Below are positions 49,930 to 60,558 of a DNA stretch of 64,000 bases, piece after piece. Position 1 is the first letter of the stretch. Every line of letters starts with the position of its first letter. The notes under the pieces were generated by a model. That model had not been told where the DNA came from, searched no databases, and was given only the letters and a program-made list of their open reading frames with translations. Origin of the DNA: Fasciolopsis buskii (taxonomy: Eukaryota > Platyhelminthes > Trematoda > Plagiorchiida > Fasciolidae); contig LUCM01005024.1 in the NCBI GenBank assembly GCA_008360955.1, positions 69,754-133,753 on the forward strand. Reading direction: 5' to 3'. The position numbers were made by a program, and so were the translations under genes.

Positions 49930-50794
49930 CGTCCGATTTGCCCAGTTTTTCGCCCTGATGACGATTTCAAAGATTGGGAACTTGTGTAAAACTGTACCCG
50001 AAGAAAATACCGGTCCTTTCTCAACGAGGAGGCTTGCCGCATATTCTGGTCTACAAAAATAAATAGTTTGTCACTGGCCTCGGTCGTCCGGGGGTGCTTC
50101 ACTGACTGCTTGTCAAATCAGAATCCTCCGGTGTATGGAGAGAGCAGTTCCTGAATAGACAGCAGCTTGCTGGCGAGACTGTGGATGGCCTTGCTTGGAA
50201 TCTCCGAATTCAACAGCAACGAATGCTCTTCAAGACTTCTCGAGAGAAGCGGTCGAATCTGCTATTTGTCGCAGTTCTGCAGTGCTGTTGGGGACAGGAA
50301 GCTTAGGAATAAATTCACCCACAAGCTACCAGCTGACATTGCCCAAACCCTCATGAAGGCCCACGGTTACGAAGCGGTCACAGAACTAACAGCCGAAACA
50401 GGTAGTTGATCCGGCCTGTGCAACGGTGTCTCCGAACAGCAGCCATCATCAAAGGTTGTGAACATCGATACCCTATTAACACTTCATTGGTGGTATTCAC
50501 GTTGCGGACACAGAATTGCCACGTGCGTCCATGTGCCTTGTTAAATTCCATCATATGTTGTCTGAGGCTAGTAGACGGCTGGACCCTTTCATCGTTGTGG
50601 ATAGCATTAAAGATATAGAATTACCTTTCCTAGTTGAGAAAGACTCTTCGTGTACGCTAGTCTCAGGGAATGTGTCAGAAATGTTAGGAAAATCGTTTAG
50701 ACCAGTGGATGCAATAAATGCAATAAATCAGCTAACGGCAGCTCTTGTTGAGGCCGTTGTAAGTGTTGGCCGAACGCGGAGGAAGTTTTCTTGA
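49930..50794 (+). mobile_element. Ty3/Gypsy-like gag(-protease) remnant, frameshifted
   Basis: Plus-strand phrases appear in gag order but in changing frames. First is FRPDDDFKDWELV (about 49947-49988), then REQFLNRQQLAGETVDGLAW (about 50140-50199), the F-x-R-x-Q-x-x-GE-(S/T)V signature of Gypsy capsid proteins. Next is QFCSAVGDRKLRNKF to KAHGYEAV (about 50272-50380). A weak zinc-knuckle-like SRCGHRIATC lies near 50500, and then LVEKDSSCTLVSG (about 50632-50670), which resembles a damaged retropepsin LVDTGSS site. No pol RT follows, so the copy is truncated. Gag assignment is fairly firm; the knuckle and protease are tentative. Confidence 0.6.
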
Positions 50795-53700
50795 TGTATG
50801 CCCAAATATGCTGGGACACATTTTGGGGAATTGATTTTCTGTCTGGTGTATGTATTCGTCGTCGCAGCATCTCCTTTAACCTAGGTGTGCGGGCCCCGGC
50901 GCTGATGAGCGGGAAAGCTCCGATCCTAATCTTCCTTGCCAAAACTAGAAATGCAGACCAATCGTTTGAAACATAGATGAATTTAGCGGCGGTTAGGTTG
51001 AAGGCCCTGCAGCGGTTCCCTTCTCGTTACAGTGCATCGTTTATCACTTAAAAAATAAGGTGAAATCAGCAGATCCTTTTCACGATCTGCAAAGTGACTT
51101 ATTATTCAGAAAACGATTACATATATGCATCTTTTTTAATAGCTCAATTAAATGAGCCCTGCTCATAAATTATTGTACATTTTATTTTATGCTGGATTAA
51201 CAAGACAGATCATGTGGATTATCTTTAAAAAAATAATTTATTCTGCTTCATGTCACCCAGTATGTTTGTGATTGTCTAACCGGTGCCTATTTTGCAAGTT
51301 CTGTTTTGAGTTATGGTTTATAAGCTGTCTGCTATCTCGCTCGCCCGATCGCCGACTGAAACAACCTGTCAGAAAGGCAAATATTCATTATCCCGCCAAC
51401 TTTTGTGCCGCAATTTACTATCGGGAAAGCTTGTACTTGGACAACGCGGACATGAAAAATTGATTAGAGTCCGTTTCTATTGTTCCAGTCGAATGCTGAA
51501 TACTGCTTGTTCATCACAGCAAGAAGAAATTGGTGCAAGTCTGTCATTTAACTTCCTTCACCATTCAACAAAGTTTGATTGACATCACGAATGAGTATGG
51601 GGCGAGCTGAGGACAAGAAACTATGTTGCTCGTTGTCGCACTTTTCAAGTCATACTTACCGAGAGCACAGCAGTTTGAGTGATCGAGGGTCAGACAGGAC
51701 CGCGACAAAAATAGTCGAACGGATAGTCGGGAAAATCCAGTTCATCTTCGACTAGTACAATATATAGCTTTAAGGTTTGTTTAATAAACAACAGTCGGTG
51801 GATAAAACCAGTAATATGCATCCCCTGAGTTTTGCTTGGGGTCAGAAAACTCAGTGTTTTCCGACACTCGCAGATCAACAGGCAAGTTGTCCTGACTGGA
51901 TTCCATCAGGCGGTATTAAGCCAGTAATGCGTACGTTGATTGTGTTGAATTATTTTGAGAGCTTTGAATCCAAAGCCGAGAAGGTGTTCGTTTTGGAAGT
52001 TCATCACGCTGTCAGTGTTCGCAGTTGAATTTGGACCTTTGTGAACATACAAGCTTAAGCTTCAGTCAAAGGCCTTGTCCCAAAATCACCGCACTTTGCG
52101 CCACTTCTCAGGTTATTTCGAAAATGAGTCAAAATTATTCAGAGTCAAGTCAGAACTATTGGGAAATATCATTCAAATGACTCATCCAGATCTGGTTTGG
52201 CCAGGCTCAAGAAGTTCTTCGCTTTACATGGGGACATCTGTGAGTACGTACTGTGAAGTGCACTGATTACCTATACATCGCCTTCCAATTTGCTGCAGAT
52301 GAATTCCTAGGAATTCTTGCGCAACAGAGGCATGTTCTTACTGAACTCCAAACGTTTCTGACATAGATCCGAATAATTTTGACCTTACTCCGAAATAATA
52401 CCGGAAATGGCATACTCATTCACAGGGCGTACAAATAAAGAAGGGAGTAGTCAGCAGAATATTTTCAACGATGTAAAGAACCAGCCAAATAAGCTCTGTA
52501 CATCGGGACCGGAATGAAGTCCTAACAGACGCCGTGGGACTGACGAAGCAAGCTGCTGTAAATTAACACGGAATGTTAAACGACTCATGTGTGAGTGTCA
52601 CAATCAAGCGGATGGGAAATTCCCGACTCGTCCAAGGCGAAGGGGATTGGATTGGTTTCCATTTTAGCCCAGTCAGAATAAACTGCGATTTACCCAACGA
52701 CCTAGTTGAAAACGGTGCAGTTGCATTGACTTAACCTAGGGGATTTTAAAACAATTGGCAAGATTAACAGGGAATTTGCAGGAAGCTTGGAGATGATCAC
52801 TAGCCCAAAACGGAGCACGGGGTAACTGCTCTGCTAGTGCTGGCATTACGACCCGAGTGGCGAATTCAAGACTGAGAGTAGGATGCAGAAAACTAACTTG
52901 ACTTTCAGTCACCTAGAATTTTCAATACAAATTGTCTTAATAGGCAAGGGTGATAGTGATTAAAATAGTCGAAAAGCCACAACAGAATTGTTTGGCAGTG
53001 AAAGTGTGTTGTTACTCCACGCACCGCATGCAAATGACATCAGAAAATGATCAGTAAGGCTAGTGTTTGAGGGTCTTTTTTGTTCATCTTTGACTGCTGA
53101 TCATCTTTACTCGCTTGGCAACTCTTAGCAGTCCTGCTAGCTTGCATCGTCAGACAAAAACTATAGAAAACAGATCTGTAGATGGTGAAAAACTTCCGGT
53201 TGTCCGAACAGTATAAAACAAGCACAGTAGTTGTTGTCACTCAGCTGGTGAGCGTCTGTTGCACCTAAGTGGGAACCTTTCCTCAGACTTTTGCTCTCCG
53301 ACGTTTAACTGTTCACAAGAAACATTTGAGTCCCATCAGTGGAAATAATAATGGTTCCTGTTATTTGGGATATTTCGCTTAGCATTCAAGGTACTTTCGG
53401 TTAATTGTGACTAGCCCACAGAAACCGCTTATTGGCCAACTGCCACCGTGAAATACCCGACAAACAGAATCCATTCGACTTCCATTCCAATGGCCGAGAC
53501 TGCTTTGAACAAACAACGTGCTTCTTTTTTTCAACCGACCAACTGCCTAGTTTTGGACTGGGGAATTTTCATTCTTACGTCTGCCCTCTCATGACAGTCT
53601 GGATTAGTAAATAAACTGCTCTATCGAATAAAGGTTTTCTAAACTCTATTGTCAAAGAAAAGCGACCTTGTAATGACAGATTCTGAATTTCAAATGTTTA

Positions 53701-54171
53701 ATGTCCCCCTGGGACACTGACAGTTTTATTTTCTCTGTTCAATCAGCTTTCCTAAATAATATACAGGCATTTGAATAAAGATGCACGCAATCCAAACACG
53801 GAATAGCGAATGACAAAAAGCAAAGTGAGATCGAATGTAACGATGGTGCGGTCGAGTAGACATGATGGATCGTGATCACACTCACTGTACCAAATCTGCC
53901 TGTTAACCGTCAACGTGGTCACGTGTCTGTTCGATGAGAATCCTCAAATCAGCGTCAGCATCTTCCTCATTGACTTCAGTCCAGGAAACTGTACTTCTTA
54001 CAGGGACATACTCCGAACACTTACTAAGACAAACGCAAGACTGAGTCAATGTGACATGCATCCTCTTCACCGAACAAGTATGAGTACTGGATTCACCGTG
54101 GCAACGGGACTCATGTTGTTCATGCCGAATGGTTCGGATTTGAGTCCAGTCCACACGCGCACACTCATCTG

Positions 54172-54175
<4 letters not shown>
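50795..54175. other. No recognised feature
   Basis: No RT, integrase or LTR pair was recognised after the gag remnant. Short frames only. Confidence 0.4.

Positions 54176-54203
<28 letters not shown>
54176..54203 (+). repeat. (CA)14 microsatellite
   Basis: Dinucleotide repeat, interrupted upstream by CG steps. Confidence 0.95.
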
Positions 54204-56439
54204 TGGACAAACACACAAACCCACTACAGAGACGCTAAGACTTGAACATTGACTGCTGTAGTTGGACTGGCTAATTAGTTTGCCAAGGATCCGCACGTGT
54301 TAGGCGAAAAAAACTAAAGTTGATATGTGGCCTGAGATCCTACCCCTTGAGGAGACAGTTACTTTTTGTGATAGTCGGGCTATGTGCACAACTTGTTTTA
54401 GGGGATTGGGATCTCACTGTTTCCTAGCGTCATTTGGGGATATGGAAGCAAGATACTCAAGAAGACAATGATCATGCCTGAATGGGCCTCCGAGGAAGCA
54501 AAAAAACTAAGCCATGTTCACTTAAATCGAAACAAAAGAAATGTGCCACTTTGGGCTAAATAACGGTGTGTTAGTATCTGGGCAACCATGACAGTGAAAA
54601 CAATAACAGCGGTGAAATTAGCCGCCGTTCCTCACTGTTATGTCTCATTAATGAAGGTTTGCTTCAGTTTTTGGGGTCGCAAAAGCGAGTTCCATGTCTC
54701 GGCCATGTTCAAGAGGATTATCAGTGTACTTCAAGTGATTTAGTATTCTGTTGTCCTTTTCGTCTTCTAGTAACACAAGTGACAGGTTTACCCTATTTCC
54801 TGGAACTTCGATAGATAGCATACATTTTAAGTAAATTAGATCCCTAGAACTCAACCCGTGAAGGGAGGATGTAAACTGGCTAGTACTAGTTCCTTACTTT
54901 GGTGCATCACACCATGAACTCTTGAGTGGAATCCAAGTGGAAACACAGGACTGAAATGCACAACAGATGACTAGTATGTGTCATTCAAATGGTTTTTGGT
55001 CATTTGTCGGGTTCCCAGGTTGCAGCTGGAAGAATCAGATGGAGTGAATTTGCAAACGTGCCACATAAAACAATACTAATCATGCTATGGGTTGCAGCTG
55101 AATTGGATACAGTGTTTCAGCCAGGTAAGCACTGATCTCCTTTGAAAGCATGGAAATTCTCAACGGTTGCCTCGACAACGAAGGATACAAGGCCAAGCAG
55201 TGTTTAGCATTAAACTGTCGGGAAAACTGATGGCCTTTTAACCACCAGGAGATTTAGCCACCCTTTCGATTACTACCTATACGGGATTCCGAAAGTGACT
55301 TAATGCTGGGGACGTCGTGGGACTACTTCACCATTGCTACAAACATTATTAGCACTTCACATTGGCAAAAATGAAATGGTGATGAAATATCACATTCATT
55401 GACTTCATTCTCGATAGCGAAACCCAAAAAAATTAAGAGTTGAATTTGGGTGGAATCAGTCCAACTGATTTGCAATGTTGCTATTGCAAAGTTCAGAAAC
55501 TATATTAGCCAAATGTGTTGCCTAATGTATTGCTGTGCAGCATTATAGTAAAAAAGCAAATTACCATAACCCTTAAGAAGCGAAGCATACTGAACGAAAC
55601 GGCTTCAAATATTCGTCCGTAATTTTCATAAAACATCAGCAAACACTGGACAATGAAAAAGTGAGTCTAGGTTGTGGAATTTCCAAGCATTGTCCGCTCA
55701 TTGCCACAACATATGAATATTTCATATCTGTCGCTAACAGACTCGGCATTCAGGCCAATGCTTCCGGTTGTCTCTTCAGACAGGCCGCAATTAGTCATTC
55801 GGACAACCAATCCCCTCCAGTTCACCTTGATTTACTGTTTCGATAGTGTAAATCAGTTATTCGAAGTAACTTTGTTTGCTCCACTCCGAGGACTTAAGGG
55901 ATAAATTCTTCCGCAGTATGCGCGTACAGAAATTCATTTAAGCAGGGGCACCTCCCATGTTTACTCACGTGCCGGCTGCGAGTAGACTGTGATATTGTCC
56001 TTTACGGTGAACCTGAATCAGCCGGGTATGACGGGATTTTCCGTGAAAAGTATACCACAAATGATTGTAGTGGTTCAGTTGCTTAGACCGCCATACATCA
56101 TCGGCCGGACTGTTTTTATCTTATTGGTGCTCAGTTACTTAGGCGGGGAGGGACGGACATCCAATTGACACATAGTGACCAACTTCAAAGCATAGTGAAA
56201 TGAGAGTTGCAATAACTCTGATTGACTTATCAACTTAACGACTTAAACGCACGGTAATTTGTTTGTGCACATTCACGGGAATCCGAAGATATTAATCCCC
56301 TTTGATGTGACTCGATGTGACTCTCAAATGACGCAAGAGGTATTTATTTAGATCTCAGTGACTTGATAATAACTTAAAAGTTCTACCTGTGTAGTGCTGA
56401 AATAAGATTTTTAATTTAGCTGGCTAATTATATAGCACC
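54204..56439. other. No recognised feature
   Basis: Short frames only. Confidence 0.4.
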
Positions 56440-56620
56440 TACATGGAATTTATTGTCGAAAACCATGGAATTGTCATACAGTTCTTCCATCCTTCTTAGG
56501 AATCGTGTGCTGGACATAACAAAGATGCCAGTACTCGGACTCGAACCCGAAACAGACGATTGCGAGTCAGATGCCCAGACCATTACGCTACCCGCGAGGG
56601 TTTCGATCAGTTTGCCAAAC
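56440..56620 (-). mobile_element. tRNA-derived SINE with intact pol III boxes
   Basis: On the minus strand the A box TAGCGTAATGG (56580-56590) and a perfect B box GGTTCGAGTCC (56537-56547) sit at tRNA spacing with a T stem (TCGG/CCGA). The 5' and 3' flanks do not form an acceptor stem and the anticodon stem is imperfect, so I call it a SINE or tRNA pseudogene, not a functional tRNA. The body to about 56440 is unique here. Confidence 0.6.
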
Positions 56621-56640
56621 ATTGAAACTAAATGACACTA

Positions 56641-57419
56641 CACCCATATGTCGCTGGCTGCATAGGACAACCGGCCGTTGCCTGCAGTGAGCAACCTCCT
56701 GTAAATCTAACTATACTGCGTACAGCAAAGGCAATACAAATAGCCTAGGTAGCCTGGCTGCGGGTTATTCGGAAGAAATTCTTTAACGGTTTACCCATCT
56801 TCATGGAATTTCTTATGAATTATGCGGCCCCCATTGTTATTAATGGTGATGGGCATATTTTTTCCGCTTATAATTCCTGATTAGCTTGACCTATTTGGTT
56901 CCCTTATGTGGATGTTGCTTTCCACCCACTTTGTGAAAGAGATATAAATCATTTTATCAGGAAATTCCGGCCACTATCTTCGTAATTGAACCGCGTCAGT
57001 TTCTTTTGCTAGTTTAATTATTCCAGGGATTATTTCTGATTCCACTTCATGAGTATGGACACTAGTTCTCCGAGTATGTTTGGTTACGGTTACCCTGAAA
57101 ATTACGCGAAATTATTCAAAATTGTTTGAGCGATCCTCCAAGTAAATATTGTTTTATCATTGATACATACATTTTACTTTTCCCAGAAATTCTTCCGTTA
57201 TGCAACGTGTCTTTATTCTGAAGGTCCACATTAAGCATTGGACGGATAACTGTGACGCATGTTTCCATCGAAAATTTGCCTCAGATCAAGCATTTATCAG
57301 TCCCATAGACTACCTTTTTTGTTTTTATATTTTCATCTTCTACTTCCTTTATTAATGAAACAACAATGTACATCAATCTTCAGGAAGGGGCGGCGGCCAG
57401 CAGAGGGTTGCCAAGTGGG
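56641..57419. other. No recognised feature
   Basis: AT-rich intergenic sequence between two tRNA-like units. Confidence 0.45.
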
Positions 57420-57423
57420 GAAG

Positions 57424-57486
57424 TTGACCGGCGGTGGGAGGATTCGATCCCGCCCCCACCTTATCCGCTTGGCCACCGCCGGCCAC
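57424..57486 (-). mobile_element. tRNA-like unit lacking an anticodon arm
   Basis: On the minus strand an exact A box TGGCCAAGCGG (57465-57475) and B box GGATCGAATCC (57440-57450) are only 14 bp apart, too close for an anticodon arm. The outer sequences GGCGGTGG and CCACCGCC are complementary over about 10 bp and would close a stem. It may be a SINE head or a minimal pol III unit. Confidence 0.5.
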
Positions 57487-59565
57487 TTGTCGTGGCTCAT
57501 AACTTTCGTAAACTGATCTAGTTAAATCCGACTAAACATCAGTGTAGACTAGGAAACCTTGAGATTTGAATGCAAACTCGCATTTCAATTTGAAACCGTC
57601 TGAATCCTTTGCTATGATTCCTAGGTTCACGGGAAATGGTTCCGCTCTAATCGACACAGTCTTGTCGTCACTCTCTCACTTTAAAGGCTACACTAAAGGA
57701 AACTTAGCTTCCTTAGCTCTCGGCAATAATTCTAGTACTTGTGGTTTGATTTCAGAGTAGGTTGCTATGATACACCAAAAAACACCATATTCTCCTTGTG
57801 TTCCCCAAGACCGCAACAAAATTATTAGATCGAGAAAAATAAATAGACCCTCATGTGTGCGTGCCCACTTCCCGGAATGGATTTCTTTCTCACTCTTGGT
57901 CTAACCAGTTTGTTGTCTGGAAGCTGCGTGATTGACAGTAAACATGCTAAAAATGACTCGCAGTTCTTACTGCTGAGCATGACGTTTAGGTCACAAAACC
58001 AAGATTATGCCTTCTGTAGTTCATTTGAAGACAGAAGTTTGGGACCCGAATTACCGAGGACAATAACCCTGAACTAGAAAACTAAGAATATCCGTATTAA
58101 AAATCCATACGTCCAATACAGACTTTGTTCATATTATAGGTGGATAACCTAAAAACAGTCATTTTACACCCCAAGTGCCTGTATGTCGCCAATCACTATC
58201 GGACACTTGGCGACTTTCAAACTCTGGCGGAATTCACTAATACCCTAATGGAACCGCGTTCGTCACATTGAGTAGACCAGAGGCCTGCACATTTGAACCA
58301 AGCTAAGTGCTGCCAGTGTTCCCAACCTCCTCCAAACTCGAAGAATCGTCACCAACTGTCAGTGACTCGGGATGAGCAGAAAACTTCTAAACTTCTCCGT
58401 TACCTTTGATCTCTATCTGATTGGTGAAATTTGCTTCAGTGTGTCTCAGTGGAATATTTTGTCACCTCTAATCCCGCCTATACAAACTAAGGGTTTTGCT
58501 GCCAAACATTTGGGTAAGACGACAACAACATTTTCAGCCTGTGTACGTTGACAGTAACGTTATCTTCTTGTTTAACCTCAGTTGTCGACGAGGAACTCGC
58601 AGAGTGAAATAGCACATCTGTCCAAGAAAATCCTTTCGACGAAAAAGCGTTGTAGCTTGTGCAGTATTCATTGTTCACGAACCCATTGTCAGCCAGTTTG
58701 ATGTTCACTTCCCTTGTGCTTAAATGCAAGGTGAGAATCCGTGAACACGTACATTGCTGAGGAATCTCGAGAGAAGTGGAAGAACTTCGCACGATGTTTT
58801 CACAGGCATTCATACGTGAAAAAATTTAGTCCCTTGCTCGCATTTAACAGAGGCATTTATCAGGACAATTTACTCGCAATACAAAAGAAAGCCAGCTTCA
58901 AGTTATGAATACTTTTTGAGGTACCAACAAGATCTTGGTCAGAATGAGCAAGATTCATGGTATATCGAGGGGCAGCAAAAATAAAGTATGTATGACTGTA
59001 TCACGCGCTAGCCCAACAACACTGCTGATACAAAGATTCCATTGTGCAAACGACCACATAGTAGAAATTAACAATGGAAAAACGACTATCAGTTTGGAAG
59101 TTATGGCTATGAAACCTTGGTTAGGCAGATATTTAGGAACCCCATTTCCATTACTGAGTGAAGACTGTATTACTATGTCACTCACACTTATTGCTATTTG
59201 TATTCGTCCAGGAACAAAAGCTGGGAAAGAATCGTTTACTCGAATCCTACCGGATTTTTCAGTCTAACCGGAAACATGATTTTCCAAGCATTTTTTTCGT
59301 GTAGGGGCAAAACACCTCGCACCAAAGAGTCCAAACCCATTGTGTAACTTTACATATTTGGGCTCATGCTTACTGAACGATCGCCTTCGAACGGGTAGAA
59401 GAAATGTTTGCCACGTACTGGGTTCTTGTCTGGTAATCACCATCGGTGAGGTGTCATAAGAGCCCGTCGTTGACACCGCCACATGGAGAATGTGCCCCGA
59501 CATTAAATGCGACAAAAGTCCCAACTTTTCCTTTTACTTTTCACACTCCAGTGGAGGCATAAACG
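57487..59565. other. Distal gcm upstream region, no recognised gene
   Basis: Frames such as 58935-59267 (plus, 110 codons) and 58487-58813 (minus, 108 codons) show no family motif. This region may hold distal regulatory sequence for gcm, which is inference from position only. Confidence 0.35.
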
Positions 59566-59573
59566 ATGCGGGT
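59566..59573 (+). promoter_or_regulatory. GCM recognition octamer, upstream copy 3
   Basis: ATGCGGGT, an exact GCM site in the opposite orientation, lies 435 bp upstream of copy 2 and about 1 kb upstream of the gcm start codon. Confidence 0.45.
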
Positions 59574-60000
59574 CTGGGTCATCGGTTCCATTGGAAGCCC
59601 TAGCGGTGCTAAGTGTAAGATTTTAAATTATCAGAAAGTATAAGGAAATTTCCGGGCGTTTTGGACAAACAGGGAATTTTCATTTTAAAATAATTCTGAT
59701 TGGGTTATCAGCATCAGAATCCACTGGAGCAGTTTTGCAGAAATTTCATCGCTATTTTACCCATGGTTCCAGGGATTGTTATATTCATATAAGGATTAAA
59801 TGTTCGGGTTCACATCGTGTACAGTGTCTCTAATCGACTTACCGATCACTTTCACAACAGCAACAAAGAAAACAACGTGATCAGAGACAACGCATTTTGA
59901 CCCAGGCTTTTTTCTTTTCTTGTTTCTAGGTTCTAGAACACAAGTTTTATGAACCCAGTCGGTTCCCGTGTGGTTTTGGTTGGATGAATCATTCCTACTC

Positions 60001-60008
60001 ACCCGCAT
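60001..60008 (-). promoter_or_regulatory. GCM recognition octamer, upstream copy 2
   Basis: ACCCGCAT, an exact GCM site, lies 442 bp upstream of the TATA-proximal copy and in the same orientation. Confidence 0.5.
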
Positions 60009-60281
60009 TTTCCTTCCGGCATTCGTACTTAGCTTCTTCTACTCTGTTTCCTAGGTTTTTACGGTTAGCTTCTTCTCATTTGTCTAACTGGTTAAGTCCC
60101 AATAACATCCAGCATCCTGAGCAGTCTCTGGTTCGCTTCTTCTCACTGGATCGGCGAGGGGCTCGAAGCTTTCCTTATGGCTGAGGCAATTTTTCTTCCC
60201 TCGGCACGTGCCGCCATGTGCCCGTGGTGAACCCTCATCCGCCGCCCTGCACGTCTTCCCCAAGTACCCTCATCTCGTCAA

Positions 60282-60292
60282 CCCCCCCCCCC
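60282..60292 (+). repeat. C11 homopolymer in the gcm upstream region
   Basis: Eleven consecutive cytosines lie about 160 bp upstream of the TATA box. The length is likely to be polymorphic or error-prone in sequencing. Confidence 0.9.
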
Positions 60293-60388
60293 AAATGATG
60301 CGCGCAAGCGCAGTCTGCCTCACCCAGTTAGGCTGTGGTTGGTTCATGTCTTGCAGATGCCGGCCATTTGCGGAAAACCTGCCACCTG

Positions 60389-60410
60389 ATTGGCTTATTT
60401 GAAAACCAAT
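60389..60410. promoter_or_regulatory. Paired CCAAT boxes of the gcm promoter
   Basis: An inverted CCAAT (ATTGG, 60389-60393) and a direct CCAAT (60406-60410) sit about 45-65 bp upstream of the TATA box, the normal position for NF-Y type sites. Motif evidence only. Confidence 0.5.
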
Positions 60411-60442
60411 CGGAGTGCATGATCCTCGGAGAAACGGGCATA

Positions 60443-60450
60443 ACCCGCAT
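60443..60450 (-). promoter_or_regulatory. GCM recognition octamer abutting the TATA box
   Basis: ACCCGCAT on the plus strand reads ATGCGGGT on the minus strand, an exact match to the GCM consensus AT(A/G)CGGG(T/C). It ends 2 bp before the TATA box of the gcm gene itself. Binding is inferred. Confidence 0.6.
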
Positions 60451-60452
60451 CA

Positions 60453-60460
60453 TATAAAAT
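60453..60460 (+). promoter_or_regulatory. TATA box of gcm
   Basis: TATAAAAT lies 99 nt upstream of the start codon. With the usual ~30 nt spacing, transcription would begin near 60483, giving a 5' UTR of about 75 nt that contains no earlier ATG. This is inferred from the motif and position only. Confidence 0.7.
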
Positions 60461-60558
60461 ACATGGCGCAAATTTGCGGGGCCATCATCTTAACTTGAAG
60501 TGGGCTAGTTGTCATTTCAGAAGACGCCGTCCCGCACGATCATCTTGCCCTGTTCATC

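Noticed and set aside
53903..54238. Overlapping frames of 103 and 107 codons on opposite strands
   Set aside because: Both run through the CA repeat, which removes stops; no motif.
56520..56620. Functional tRNA gene on the minus strand
   Set aside because: The pol III boxes are good, but no seven-base acceptor stem pairs and the anticodon stem has a mismatch; listed as a SINE head instead.
59984..60402. Two 64-66 codon frames just upstream of gcm
   Set aside because: They lie upstream of the TATA box, have no motifs, and fall in the promoter region; not believed to be genes.
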